Origin: Crocodylus rhombifer
Taxonomy: Eukaryota; Chordata; Crocodylia; Crocodylidae
NCBI GenBank assembly: GCA_038503035.1
Contig: JAVSML010024330.1
Location: 148,553-212,552 of the forward strand
Direction: 5' to 3'
DNA length: 64,000 nucleotides
Under the pieces are notes generated by a model, which saw only the letters and a list, made by a program, of their open reading frames with translations, was not told where the DNA came from and made no database searches. This document shows, in pieces, positions 23,320-36,049 of this stretch (the stretch's first letter is position 1; every line of letters starts with the position of its first letter). Made by a program: the position numbers and the translations under genes.

Positions 23320-25262
23320 CTGGCTCTGGGCAAAAGCCCCCATGGCTCACCAAAAACATCCGGGAACATCTCCTAGCTAAAAGGGAGGCATATACCCAAT
23401 GGAAGAGAGGGGCTATCACCAGGGACTATACCTCAGTTGCTTGGGGCTGCAGGAGGGCAATCAGGAAGGCCAAGGCAGAGATGGAACTGAGACAAACTAC
23501 CCAGATCAAGGACAACAAGAAGTCCTTTTTTAAATACACAGGGGGTAAAAAGAAGGTAACCTATTTAACAATTTCTTTGCCTCCATTTTTCTGAGCAGAG
23601 ACCAGGTCACCCCCCACCCCAACTGGGACCCAGTAGGTCCCAGGGGAGGTGCACCCAGGCCTAGGGTCAGTGAGGACCTAGTCTGGGAACTTCTGGAGGG
23701 ACTGGATGTATTTAAATCAGCAGATCCTGATGATCTCCACCCCAGATTACTGAAGGAATTAGAAGAGTTCATTGTGGGACCCCTGGCATGGCTTTGCAAG
23801 CACTCATGGTGCTCTGGTGTGGTGCCAGAGGACTGGAAGAGGGCTAACATGGTTCCCATTTTCAGAAAAGGGAGGAAAGAGGACCCAGGAAACCATAGGC
23901 CAGTTAGTCTTACCTCAATCCTGGGTAAGCTTTTTGAGAGAATTATGTTGGCACGTGTCCATGAGGGGCCAGCAGTGGAGGTTATGCTTAGGGGCAACCA
24001 ACATTAGAGGCAGGTCCAGTCAGACCAACCTGGTGGCCTTCTATGACCAGGTCACAAAATCTTAAGATGCAGGGGTAGCAGTGGACGTAGTCTTTCTGGA
24101 CTACAGGAAGGCCTTCAACACTGTCTCTCACCCCATTCTCATTAAAAAACTAGGGGACTGTGGTTTCAACACCTACACAGTCAGATGGGTCACTAACTGG
24201 CTAGAGGGCCGCACCCAGAGAGTGGTGGTGGATGGGTCATTTTCGACCTGGAGGGATGTGGGCAGTGGGGTCCCCCAGGGCTCGGTTCCTGGGCCTGCGC
24301 TGTTCAACATCTTCATCAGTGGTTTTTTACCCCCCTGGATGAGGGGATAAAAAGCACCCTGTTCAAATTTGCTGACAACACTAAGATGTGAGGATATATG
24401 GGCATGCTAGAAGGGAGGAAAAGGCTGCAATCAGACCTAGACAGGTTACAGGGTTGGGCTGATGAGAACAGGATGGGTTTCAACACTGACAAGTGCAAGG
24501 TGCTGCACCTGAGGAGAAAGAACCAGCAGCATACCTACAGGCTGGGGAACTCCCTTCTCATCAGTACAGAGGCAGAAAAGGATCTTGGAATCATTATTGA
24601 TGTCCAATTGAACATGGGCCGGCAGTGTGGGGATGAAGTCAGGAAGGCCAACCATACCTTGTCATGCATCCATAGATGCATCTTGAGCAGGTCCAAGGAG
24701 GTGATACTCCCCTTCTATGCAACACTGATCAGGCCACAGTTGGAGTACTGCATCCAGTTCTGGGTGCCGCACTTCAAGACAGATGTGGACAACTTGGAGA
24801 GGGTCCAGAGGAGGGCCACTCACGTGATCAGGGGACAGCAGGGCAGGCCTTACAAGGAGAGGTTAAGGGACCAGAACCTGTTCAGCCTCCACAAGAGCAG
24901 GCTGAGGGGGGAGATCTAGTGTCCTGTTACAAACTAGTCAGAGGGGACCAGCAGGCATTGGGGGAGTCCCTGTTCCCCTGAGCACTACCAAGAGTGACTA
25001 GAAATAATGGTCACAAGCTGGTAGAGAGTAGATTCAGACTAGACATCAGGAGGCGCTACTTCACTGTCAGGGTGGCTAGGATCTGGAACCAACTTCCAAG
25101 CAAAGTGGTGTTGGCTACTACCCTGGTGGTCTTTAAGAGGAGGCTAGATGAACACCTCACTGGGGTTGTTTGACCCCAGTACTTTTTCCTGCCATGGCAG
25201 GGGGTCAGAATTGATGATCTGATCAGGTCCCTTCCTATCCTACCAACTATGAAACTATGAAG
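23320..25262 (+). mobile_element. CR1 LINE, 5'-truncated and decayed
   Basis: Parallels the CR1 at 29.4-31.4 kb from the segment before the reverse transcriptase to the 3' end. It includes matches to [65 protein letters not shown] and the C-terminal RRATHVIRGQQGRPYKERLR. The 3' end carries CTATGAAACTATGAAGC repeats. It extends further 5' than the young copy, by roughly 100 bp. Several frameshifts and stops make it inactive. Confidence 0.92.
24081..24919 (+). pseudogene. CR1 ORF2 reverse transcriptase, broken
   Basis: Reverse-transcriptase relic. The part from 24081 keeps the first catalytic Asp (VFLDYRKAF) and the PQGS turn. The second catalytic motif, FADD in active CR1, reads FADN (24368-24379), and the Trp codon that follows TKM is TGA at 24389-24391. 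A frame shift separates the part ending near 24350 from the part starting near 24398, which continues to the C-terminal CR1 region. Both the changed catalytic residue and the stops show that this copy cannot make a working enzyme. Confidence 0.88.
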
Positions 25263-28200
25263 CTATGAAACTATGAATTTTCCCTACCCTAGTAATTAGA
25301 CAATGGTTCTAGCATACAGTGTACAGGAATGGCGACTGCTCTGTACCAATGCACTACCATGATCAGGGTCTTACTTCTCTCCCTATCATACCATGGCATC
25401 ATAACTTCTTAGCCCTCTATGCTCTGGGCTAATGTAGGGTGCATGACTAAAAGCATGTTCTAGATTGCATTTCCATACACAAACAATGTACCCATGTAGC
25501 TACTATACATAGGGTACTTTATTTTCTTTCAACTCTACAAGGTCATGTAAATAACTATATGTTTTAATGCTCATTAATAACATTTAAAATCTATACATTG
25601 CATGCATTATTATCTCTGTGGGTTGATATTACTATCAACATCAGTATCTGAATAGAGAGAGGCAGAGAAAGTGGCAAAATGAAAACACTTTGTTAAAAAC
25701 AGTCTGAAAGTTGACACAATGCAGATTCAAGTGGGCAGGCCTCTCAGATGCTGGGATAAGGGTGCAACAGGTAAGGCTGCTTCAACCTCAGTTGGTGCCT
25801 ACCTTGTAGGCAGGCTGTAGCTCTTGTAGGCAGTCATGTTGGCTTGGGAGTTCGGGGTGCAATGGGGGAGAATTGGGCAAAAGAATAAAACTTCACTTTT
25901 ATCCCCTGATAAAAAATTATCTAGGATTATTTGAAGCTGAAGGCTCTTTATACTATCTGGTCTTGCAGGATTGAATTTTTTTAACAGTAAACATTGATAA
26001 ATGTCAATTTCACCTCATACTCGCAGACCAATGAAAAACTATTTACATTATTAATAATCAAAATATATAGAAAGGGGAATGTCACAAAAATGATGGCTGA
26101 TGGAGTAAGTTACAACAGGGGGAACAATCCTACAAAACCATGAAGACTAGTTTGAACTGCAACTCCCAGAAACCCCACAGGACTGGGAACAAAGGAAGAG
26201 GAAGTGACAGATTGGACAAGTGAGCTACATGTGAGTGGAGCCAGGACTGATGGCAGCTGTGCCACTCAGCTAGTGGCAGTCCTACAGTAGTTACATTTGT
26301 TGCAGTGGGTGGTCAAATACCCCTAATTCTGTGCAACCCTGAAAATTTAAATCAATAAAAAAATTAAATAAATGCTTAAAAATAAATATTAATATTATCT
26401 ATTGCAATAATTGAAAGACAAAAATTGAATTCTGTCCAGCCTATCACATTAAAAAGTAAATATTCATTAACAGTCCAGTGTTTTAAGCAAGTTGAAAATT
26501 ATCTGTATTTTAAGATGCCACTTTCTTTTTTGCGGGAAAAAAGTGCTCTCTTGAAATTCAGAATACTTGAAAAACTACAGATACTTTCCTTTAAATACTG
26601 GTATGATGAAATGTCATCTTCTATCAAATGCACTTTTAAACTGAAATGTTCTCTTTCAATTGTGTTGACATTATATATTTATCAGCTAAAGGTAAAATAC
26701 ATCCTCAGTGAAAATTGATATAAGGTACTCTATAAATAAGTGAAATATGATTACTGCAGAGTAAGAGGTGATAGCAGTTTGTTTTATAAAATCTGCCTAG
26801 GCAATGTTCTCTGAATTTGCCTTAAAAGTCTACACAGGAATTTTGAATTCAATACTTTTTATATGCCCTAGTGCAATCTTGCTGTTAGTTACACAAGTAA
26901 TATTCTGAAGCAATCCCTTTCATACTTGTTGTTATTTTTTTTCAGTTAAGGCTTTTGTATTGGTTCTATAATATTATTTTTAGCTGATTTACTGATTAGT
27001 CCCTCAAGTCTTACTGGCTATTCTAAAATAGTGAGAATGAAAACCATACAATAAAATGTGATTCTGATGATAGGCTCAACACTCATGAGACCTCAGTACA
27101 TACTCTCTGCTTCTTACCTCAGTCAGTAGCAGCTAGGTGTGTTTCACTTATTAATTCCCCACCTACCTGCTTAAGTGAAGAAGAAAGTGACTGAGTAGCT
27201 CTGAATCAGAGTGTGATATGGATTGTCTGCAAGAGAAAAAAACCTAAGATAGAAACTTACTGCACTCTTGTTCAAAACCTCATTAACTTCTTGTGTGGCC
27301 AGGCTTAATGTGTGGCCAAGCCCTGATACTGAGAGTAGAGGTAGAAAGCTGTAGAGCCCCAGATAAGCAGCTGGCAGCTAATTTGGTAATTGCCTACTGA
27401 TTTGGGTCAAATTAGCTGGCAGCTAATTTGGGCCTTCACTTCACAAGGAGGACCTAGGACAGCAAGTAGGAAATTCAAATTCAAATCAAAGGAAGTATCC
27501 TTCATTGTCTAATGCTCCTGAATTGCTGGAAGATAGCTCAGTAAGTGTCAGACCCCAAGGCAGGAAGCAGGCCAGTTCAAACAATGCGGCCTTGTATGCT
27601 GTTTTTCCATCCCTCCCCCAGAGCACTGGGATTGGAAGGTACCTCAGGGAAGGATCACCAACACTGGCCAGATACACCGTCAATATCAGAGCAGTTCTCC
27701 TCCCCTCTTCCCCCTCCCTCTCTTTTCTTTCTGTTTCCCGGCAGGCAAGCCCAGCTTCAGCTTCAAAAAGTGAAACTTTTAAAAACTTTTGAAACATTGT
27801 GACTGCCCTTATTTTGTTTTGAGGATGTTTCAAAGCCCTTTGTTTCATTTTGATTTTGCTGTTTTGAGCTCAAAATGAGTTGAAACAGTGTCAAAAGAAA
27901 ACAGCTGGTGAAATTTCACATTGCCATAATGACTACATACAAGATGGGGGAGAGGCCTGGAAAAGGCACCCTCGCTGCAACTGATAACATTTTGGGTTGC
28001 ATTTGTTGTTACTGTCATGTGATGTGAGGGTGACTGAAGGGATGGAAGGAGGCCAATAAGGACTCTTAGGGAAGGTACTACAGTCAACAAAGAACGATTA
28101 GAAACTAAGGACTAAGTCAAAGTGAACTGAGCTGAGCCTGAGGTATTAAGGGCCCATAGAGACAGAGAGAAGGGGTGAAGGAATCATTGTGGTGGGTAGC

Positions 28201-28338
28201 CTCCTGAATTTAATATTAAGGGTGTGGCAGGAAAGAACAGGAAGGCACCCCAATTCAACAATCAGGAAAAAAGACAGAATTATAGTGGCCACCGGGAGAT
28301 GGCATACCTGCCTTTAGTGGTAGACCCCATTACAATGG
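25263..28338. other. Mostly unrecognised stretch of about 3 kb
   Basis: AT-rich, no gene found. Small items seen: GAACTGCAACTCCCAGAAACC near 26155, a motif common in vertebrate repeats; a locally repeated AGCTGGCAGCTAATTTGG at about 27369 and 27413; and a stretch near 27760-27910 rich in TTTGAAAC-like words. Frames of 80-120 codons near 27.5-27.85 kb occur on both strands without any domain. Confidence 0.45.
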
Positions 28339-29365
28339 GTGCATATACATGAGATGCTTTACTGCGAAGTAGCCTAGTTTACTGGGCAGTAAGCATGTCT
28401 GTCTACATGTGCACATGCTTACTGAGCAGTAAACCTCACTAATTGAGAGTAAATTTGCTACCTGCAAATACAAATAGCAAATTTACTTGCTATTACTAAC
28501 TGTGCAGTAGAGCCCATGTAGATGCCTGACTGGGAACAAATCTGCTCGTCAGCCAGTCATCAGGGGGTGTGAGATTGTTCCCTGCTCCTGGGAACTGCAG
28601 GCTGCCTGGATCCCAGGAAGGGACTATGGCCCCCTGCTCTGGCAGCAGGGAGCTCCAGCCCCTTGCTCTGGGATCGTGCTTGGGGAGTGGGAGCTGGGAG
28701 ATCTTTACCTCCCAGCACCATCCGCATGAGCATGGAGCCAGTTCTGGGAGCTCCCTGCTGTGGGGAGAAGGGGTTGAGCAAGGCACAAACTCTCCAGCCC
28801 CTGCTCTGCAATCCCAGAGTGGGGGCTGGCAACTGTCCCAGTCAGAAACAGGTCCCCGGGCCAAGTCCCAATCAGGTGGCTGAGGTGTGAGGTTTGGAAA
28901 AAGTTGCACGGGAGGAGCAGGTCCCAGCTCCCTTCCTCTATGCACTGGTGCGGCAGCTGGTAGTAAGCCCTAACCTGGGCAGGGAATCCAGCAGATCGGG
29001 ACAGGGGGCTAGGACCTGCCCTTCACCTGAAGCTTTTTCTAAGTCCCCTGCCCTGATCAGGGAGCTGGGACTGGGAGCTCTCTGCTTTTGGGGCAGAGGG
29101 ACTTTGTCCCCACCCTAGCAGCAGGCATTCCCCCAGGGCAGGGAGCAATGTCTCAGTCCTGGCTGGGAAACAGCTGTCTCCTGTCCCAGTGCTCCCTGCC
29201 AGCCCCTGGGCTAGCACCCATTTCGGCCCCAGGAAGCATTTTGCTGCCGTTAGCATCAAATCTCCTCCTGCTTCCCTACATGTGTAAATACCTGCCTGGG
29301 AGTGTTTACTCACAAGTAGTTTATTTGCCAGGAAAGTGCTCCCAGATCTAATGCATATGCAATGT
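28339..29365 (-). mobile_element. GC-rich non-autonomous element, family G
   Basis: The left part (28360-28500) is the reverse complement of the right end of the element at 11815-12385, so they belong to one family. The ends form an imperfect inverted repeat: GCATATACATGAGATGC on the left, and TGCATATGCATTAGATCT when the right end near 29345-29362 is read on the other strand. The core is GC-rich with CTCCCTGC/GGGAGCTGG repeats, and the overlapping frames have no domain. A CR1 begins about 70 bp beyond the right end. Confidence 0.6.
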
Positions 29366-29410
29366 AGCTTTTTCCACTTTCAAACTGGAGTAAACTAATT
29401 TACACTTGTT

Positions 29411-31267
29411 GTGCAGGAGGGGTGTCCATCTTCAAAGAAGTCAATCACCAAGAAGGACTATGTTACAGTCGCCCGAGGATGTAGGGGGGCAGTCAGGAGG
29501 GCCAAGGCAGAGATGGAGATAGGACTAGCTTCCCGGATTAAGGACAATAAGAAGTCCTTCTTCAAATACATAGGGGGTAAAAAGAGGGTCCCGGGTAATG
29601 TGGGGCCCCTGCAGGACACGATGGGCAACTTAGTCATCACGCCAGATGACAAAGCTAACATATTTAACGATTTCTTTGCCTCTGTCTTCCTAAGTAGGGA
29701 CCAGTTCAGCCACCTCCCTGCTGGGCCCCCCTCGGGCCCCGAGAGAGACACGCCTGGGCCAGGGGTTAGCGAGGAGTTAGTTAGGGTACTTCTGGAGAGG
29801 CTGGACGTGTTCAAGTCCGCTGGTCCGGATGATCTTCACCCTAGGGTTCTACAGGAACTGGCCGACGTCATTGCGGGACCCCTGGCGCGGCTCTATGAGC
29901 ACTCGTGGTGCTCTGGCGAGGTGCCGGAGGACTGGAAGAGGGCCAATGTGGTCCCTATCTTCAAAAAGGGAAAAAAAGAGGACCTGGGAAATTACAGGCC
30001 AGTTAGTCTTACCTCAATCCCGGGTAAGCTCTTTGAAAAAATTGTCCTGGCACACATCCAGGAGGGCCTTGCCGGGGAATGCATGCTCAGGGGCAACCAA
30101 CATGGGTTCATCAGTGGCAGGTCTTGTCAGACCAACCTGGTGGCCTTTTACGATCAGGTCACCAAATCATTAGACGCAGGGGTTGCTGTGGATGTAGTCT
30201 TTTTGGACTTCCGGAAGGCTTTTGACACTGTCTCGCACCCTGTCCTCATCAAAAAGCTGGGAGACTGTGGTGTCGATGCCCACACGGTCAAATGGGTCGC
30301 CAACTGGTTGGAGGGCCGCACCCAGAGGGTGGTAGTGGATGGGTTCTTCTCAACCTGGAAGGACGTGGGCAGTGGGGTTCCGCAGGGCTCGGTCCTCGGG
30401 CCCGCACTGTTCAACATCTTCATCAGTGACTTGGATGACGGGGTAGAAAGCACCCTGTTCAAGTTTGCTGATGACACTAAGATGTGGGGGGATGTGGGTG
30501 CACTAGAAGGGTGCAATAGGCTACAAGCTGACCTTGACAGGTTGCAACGGTGGGCGGATGAGAATAGGATGGGGTTTAACACTGATAAGTGCAAGGTGTT
30601 GCACATGGGGAGGAAGAACCGGCACCACACTTACAGGTTGGGGAACTCCCCTCTTGCCAGCACGGAGACGGAAAAGGATCTTGGAGTCGTCATTGACTCC
30701 ACGATGAACATGGGCCGGCAGTGCGGGGAGGCAGTCAAGAAGGCCAACCGTACCCTGTCATGCATCCACAGATGCATCTCGAGCAGGTCCAGGGAGGTGA
30801 TCCTCCCCCTCTATGCGGCACTGGTCAGGCCGCAGCTGGAGTACTGCGTCCAGTTCTGGGCGCCACACTTCAAGAGGGACGTGGACGATATGGAAAGAGT
30901 TCAGAGGAGGGCCACTCGTATGATCAGGGGTCAGCAGGGCAGGCCTTATGAGGAGAGGCTAAGGGACCTGAACCTGTTTAGCCTCCACAAGAGAAGGTTA
31001 AGGGGGGACCTTGTGGCCTGCTACAAACTGGTCAGGGGGGATCAGCAGGTATTGGGGGAGTCCCTGTTCCCCCGTGCGCTGCCAGGAGTGACCAGGAATA
31101 ACGGTCATAAGCTGGCAGAGGGTAAATTTAGATTAGATATTAGGAGGCGCTACTTCACAGTCAGGGCGGCTAGGGCCTGGAACCAGCTTCCAGGGGAAGT
31201 GGTGCAGGCTCCTAGCCTGGGGATTTTTAAAAGGAAGTTAGATGAGCACCTTGCCGGGGTCATCTGA
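29411..31267 (+). CDS. CR1 ORF2 partial: reverse transcriptase, fully open
   Basis: Open frame of 618 codons that, in a complete CR1, would copy the LINE's RNA into DNA at the nicked target. The first codons (about ten) come from the upstream flank, so the ATG at 29411 is not the native start. Visible in order: the linker before RT (GDKANIFNDFF-like region, residues about 60-95), RPVSLTS motif, LDFRKAFDTVSH with the first catalytic Asp at residue 266, PQGSVLG at 324-330, the catalytic FADD at 352-355, then the CR1 C-terminal region (LDRLQRWADENRMGFNTDKC, then RRRYFTVRAARAWNQLP). The N-terminal endonuclease is absent. No stop or frameshift breaks the RT, which is unusual for a dead copy and points to a recent insertion. 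No promoter is visible, so expression is doubtful. Confidence 0.93.
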   Translation: MQEGCPSSKKSITKKDYVTVARGCRGAVRRAKAEMEIGLASRIKDNKKSFFKYIGGKKRVPGNVGPLQDTMGNLVITPDDKANIFNDFFASVFLSRDQFSHLPAGPPSGPERDTPGPGVSEELVRVLLERLDVFKSAGPDDLHPRVLQELADVIAGPLARLYEHSWCSGEVPEDWKRANVVPIFKKGKKEDLGNYRPVSLTSIPGKLFEKIVLAHIQEGLAGECMLRGNQHGFISGRSCQTNLVAFYDQVTKSLDAGVAVDVVFLDFRKAFDTVSHPVLIKKLGDCGVDAHTVKWVANWLEGRTQRVVVDGFFSTWKDVGSGVPQGSVLGPALFNIFISDLDDGVESTLFKFADDTKMWGDVGALEGCNRLQADLDRLQRWADENRMGFNTDKCKVLHMGRKNRHHTYRLGNSPLASTETEKDLGVVIDSTMNMGRQCGEAVKKANRTLSCIHRCISSRSREVILPLYAALVRPQLEYCVQFWAPHFKRDVDDMERVQRRATRMIRGQQGRPYEERLRDLNLFSLHKRRLRGDLVACYKLVRGDQQVLGESLFPRALPGVTRNNGHKLAEGKFRLDIRRRYFTVRAARAWNQLPGEVVQAPSLGIFKRKLDEHLAGVI

Positions 31268-31362
31268 CCCCGGTGCTCTTTCCTGCTCAGGCAGGGGGTC
31301 GGACTAGATGATCTACCTAGGTCCCTTCTGACTCTAGCTACTATGAAACTACGAAACAAATT
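29430..31362 (+). mobile_element. Young CR1 LINE, 5'-truncated
   Basis: Non-LTR retrotransposon of the CR1 clade, about 1.9 kb. Similarity with the older CR1 at 23.3 kb starts around 29437, so it lost the 5' UTR, ORF1 and the endonuclease part of ORF2 by 5' truncation, the usual fate of CR1 copies. The 3' UTR after the stop has the conserved CAGGGGGTCGGACTAGATGA and AGGTCCCTTCTGACTC stretch and ends in ACTATGAAACTACGAAAC. No target duplication is visible, which is normal for CR1. A further copy at 59.5-60.5 kb is nearly identical. Confidence 0.95.
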
Positions 31363-34300
31363 GGCTAGTGTGAAGAAAACTCATTCCCTAGCTTTTTATA
31401 TATGCTAACTTCCCTATGTAGATGACCTCTTCACCCTTTTTTTAGGATATTGAAAGTTTTTATTTCTGCACTGCTTTGGTTAGGAGTCTGTTCAGAATTA
31501 CAACCTAACCTTTAACTACCATTGTCATAAAATGGAAAAGGAAAGGTATTCTGTCCAACTCTTCCTCCTGTAACCTCTTCTAAGTGCTGCAGCTACACTT
31601 AATGCTTCATTCACACTCAAAAGTTGATGAGAAAAAAATGACTTAAGAAGTAGATATGACATTTCTTTTAAACATTATCATAACAAGCCAGATGATACAT
31701 TTAGCTTCCGCTCATGCCTGGCAATGGAAAATTAGGGAAAGACACTGATTTGCTAATGAACATTTAATCACTAGGGGACTGAAGATGTCTTGGTTTTTAC
31801 TCTGCAATGATTCTAAGGCTGTGCCCATTAAATGTAAATGAGAAAGAAAAGAGGTCTTGGCAGAACAAAAGAAGTGAGCCACACATTGAATTTAAGTATT
31901 ATTTATGGCACACAGCCTGCCTCCATGGCTAAAATGCATTTTGACCACCTACCTACTGACTTTTCAGTTGTACCATTTAGTAAGAGACAGTTTTTAACAG
32001 CTTTCCTAGGTTGCAGCACAGATAGAGAGCCATACACTGGCATTTCTCTTTAGGCACAGCCCTAAAGTTACTTTTGTATATGTGATTTTTTGGAACTTAG
32101 AAATATGTAAAAAGTAGTATCACAAAAATTAATTAGTGCACACTGAACTCTCAGGAGATGCTGGCTGAGTCAAGGTATGCACACTAAGTTGTTTTGTGAG
32201 GTATAATTAAAAAAATATATATATAATAACTACTGAAAAAAGATACTTAGCTGGCTATTGTATAGTGCCAGATCTGGTTTTGTATGGAACTTATTGAACT
32301 GCTGGGGTGTCAAACAACTCGATAAAGACCAGATATAGGTATCTTTTGGCCTCCAAGTCCCTGTTCTTTCTGACAGACTTAACAGTCCTATTCAGGCCAT
32401 CAATCAGTGGTAGTTTCACTAAAAGAGGGAAGTGTAAATAAAATTATTTCAAAATAAATGCATTTTTGTTCCCATTCTATCTTTCAAAATAGTAATATAC
32501 CAGGGCTGCAAAGGGCACTTCACTGATCAACTCAGCTGCTACAATGGAGGACCAAGGAGACTTTCCAAAAGTGTCCATAGTTACTGGCTATATGAACTTA
32601 AGGAGAATATTAGCACTAAAAGTCACTACTAGATCTGGTGACTTTTTGCCAAATAAGAGGTTCAAATCCTCAGTCGGTATAAAAACAAGGTAAGTTCCAA
32701 CTGATTCTAATCTGACAAATGGCACTTTTTCATTCACTTCTATTAAGATGTATCTTTTTATTAAAAGTTTTCCAGTAAGCCCCTCAGAATGTACTAGACT
32801 TCTTCATCTTTCTATTTCTCAATGCCTGCAGACTATTTCTATAAACCAAAAATATAGTGACATTTCCTAGCTGCCTCATTCTTCAGAGGATTCTATTCTT
32901 GCAGAAAATGCATTGAGACTAATACGCTGGAGAAAACTGAAAAGATAATCTTCTGGCATCAGCCAAATCATGACAGCTGGAATCACTGATGGAAGAAGTC
33001 TCTGGGAGCATGAGGTGAAAAAGCATCTGTTTTTCTTTACACACGATGCAAAACCTCTTTACTTGTAGACTTCTCCATTCAGCAGAGAGAAGAATGTCCT
33101 TCATTAAATGTTCTTACACTTCATTACAGTGGTTTTTGACTGCAGTGAACAGAGCTGATGTAGAAATATCCCTTTCCTATCTCTGTCTTTTTGGCAGTGC
33201 TGGATTACAATCAAAACTGAACACAGATAAGCTTATCTTAGGGACACAATATTTTCACAAGGGGGTCCCAAGTATTGTGACTACACTGTCTTTATCCTGG
33301 AAATATATTAGCAGATATGGGTTGCCATTATGAATGAGAACACAAAATATTATGGTTAAAGAGCTTGTTTTGTTCTGGGTAACTTTCAACTCATTTAGAT
33401 ATTACTCATTGTTGGTCTTTCCCTGTTTCTGGTTCCAGAATGTGCATTCATAGGTTTTTTTTCTTTCTTATCCAGACTTTCCATGGTAGAAAAGCCTGTA
33501 GGAGTTCTGGGATAAAATTACAACTGAATATATTGTGATTTCTAGAATTTATAACTTAAGGATTAATCTACAAGCTTTTCTGTACTATGGTCAAAATAAG
33601 GTTTTTTTGTACCATGGACTATGTTATGACTTTAGAAATAGAGAAAAGGTGATATGATTATATTTATTAATAATAGATATTAGGTACTATCACATTACTT
33701 CATTCAGATGTCATATGGTGATGTTAATACCACATGCTGATATAAATGCTCCAGCTTAACTGATCTGAAAAATGTCTCTTAAAAATGACAGTGTTTATAT
33801 TATACATTAAAGTAGCATATCGAACCTTATCAGTCATACTGACAGCACACTGGCATATTTATTGATGGCAGAATATATACTGAATGAATTGTGTATACTA
33901 TGCAATATATATGGAACATACTATATGAATTCTCAATTAGGAATTCATCAAAATATCTTCCTAAGGCTACCTGAACATGATAAGATTTATAAGAAATCTT
34001 TTTATTCTGACTGTATCTCTCCTCATTTCATAATGTTTTATATTCTTCAGGTGACAGTTCATTCAGGTCAGGTATCTACATATGTGCAACACATCCCACT
34101 TAATCAAACTATTAAATTATTCTTTATTGCATTGGGTTTTTATTTATTCTTGTCTGCTGCCACCCTTGACCCTCATCTAATATAGTCTTATCTGAGAAGA
34201 CTGGGTAAGTTTTCAGCATATCCTGGTGTCAATCCTCCAATTGTTCCATTGTTCAACTCCCCAACTTAGATTGCTTCTGTTTAAGGCCAACTCTGACAAA

Positions 34301-35540
34301 TATCCTCTGTGCATTAAAGAGTGAACAAGTGAACACCTCACTGTTCAGCTAGAGCCATTCTGTCTTCCCCCCCACAAAGCAAGTGGATGCTGCAGTGGCT
34401 TCATCCATCAAACAGGAGGAGGAAGGGTCTCTATGGAACTTCATCCGAGCTTCCTGATTTTCAGCCAGCAAAATTCACTCTCATGACAACAAAAAGTTCG
34501 TGTGGTTTTCCTCAATAGGCCTTCAAAGCTCTGGTTAGTCTGGGTACAGAGAGAAAACTGTCAAAATAAAACTCTACAGTTAGACTTTCAAAAGCACTCA
34601 AGAGAACAATAGTAGCTGTTGAATAGTAAATAGTGTTTAAAATCTGCCCCTCTATCTCTTGCATTGAAGCATGTAGAATACCATTCCCACTGGCCCAACT
34701 GGACACTGACAGTGGCTCACAAATATAACACAACAGAAGCCAAGGAGATGTGTTCTGTAATGTATTATCTTAGACTGCTGGAGGCAAAAAAAATGGTTTG
34801 AAACAGATATATATACACAAATAAAAATAATGGTTATTTAAAAATTTAATTTGCTTAATGCTATTAGTTTTAGTAATTTAAATTGGACACCAAGAAGAAA
34901 TAAGGAATCTTCTGATCTAAAATATCATCATTATATTTACCTTTGACTATAACCACAGATATGAATAGAATTATCTCTATGTTTTGTTTCAGGAAAACTA
35001 CTGACTTCTTGCAGGAGATACTGTTGTAATCTCTGAGCATTTCTAAGTGATTATTTCTATGGACATAGTAAGGAAAAATGTCAGCCAAAAATAGCACCTT
35101 GGCGCTGCCTGCATTGTCTAGGCCCATTAGGCAGGGATTGCATTTTAGTGCATCAAACAATCAACTCCACTTTATCTTTGCAATTTGTCACCTGTGTTCC
35201 TTGTACTGTGTGCATAATGAAGTTGCCTCTCATCCTTACCGTAGGCTAGTGGTCAGGAAAAAAATTCTGTCAAGACTGAAAAGATAATAAAGAAAAGGGG
35301 GAAGTCACAGAGGAATAAGTATATCAATTCTTTTGTTTGGATCTACTAGTTTTCTTCTATCTTCACCATTTATTTTGCTTTAGGGGACTTCCTGTCTATA
35401 TATGGCATTATTTGCCTGATGGATGTTTACTTGCCCAAGGAGAGTAAGGAAGGTCAGAAAAGCATCTCATAATGAGTTACTGAAGTAAAGTATCTTCCTT
35501 GTTGTCCAATAAAGATCTGCGGTGGGAGTAAGGGACCAGA
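31363..35540. other. AT-rich stretch of about 4 kb, nothing recognised
   Basis: Only short frames (at most 107 codons at 33862-34185, rich in Ile, Tyr and Phe, with no domain). No RNA gene, clear exon or nameable repeat. Confidence 0.5.
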
Positions 35541-35544
35541 GCTA

Positions 35545-35700
35545 AGGTAGACAAGGTTCTTTGGGTAAATTTGGTATATTTTATTAGACCAACTAAAATA
35601 GTTGAAAACATTCTTCTTTGCAAGCTTCCAGGTACAAAGTCCTTCCTTCAAGCAGAGGAGGCATCAGCAGTTGTTTTGTGTCCTTCCTGGGTGGGATAGA
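35545..35700 (-). repeat. PLE terminal repeat at the 3' end
   Basis: Read on the minus strand it contains AAGGACTTTGTACCTGGAAG, CTTGCAAAGAAGAATG, CAACTATTTTAGTTGGTC and AAATTTACCCAAAGAACC. The same sequence occurs on the + strand at 39845-39990, so the two copies are inverted. The segment GAAGGAAGGACTTTGTACCT followed by GGAAGCTTGC has the shape of a decayed hammerhead-ribozyme core (a CUGANGA-like box, a short stem, a GAAA-like box). Such ribozymes are known in PLE terminal repeats; here the core bases are partly changed. Confidence 0.75.
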
Positions 35701-36049
35701 AGCCAAAGGCCAGTATGCAAGAAAGTCAGTGAAATGCAAACTGTGGCAGACAATGGGTGAGAAACAGGTTGGGGGGGAGAAGGGGAATATTGACCTGATA
35801 AGATGTAGCTGATAAACAGTAGAGAGGTTACCTGGTGTATCATATGTTATGCAGCTAATAATGTGCCATAAATCCAATGTCTATATTTAGTCCAAGATTT
35901 TTTGTACCCGGTAGGTTAATAAAGTGAAGTTCATAGGCTCATCTGCAAAAGTTGTCTTGTAAATTCTCTTTGACAATTAGAACTGAGAGATTGACAAGAG
36001 AGTGGTTATCTTGTGAAAAGCGTGCCCCCAACAGGTAACTGGGTATTCT

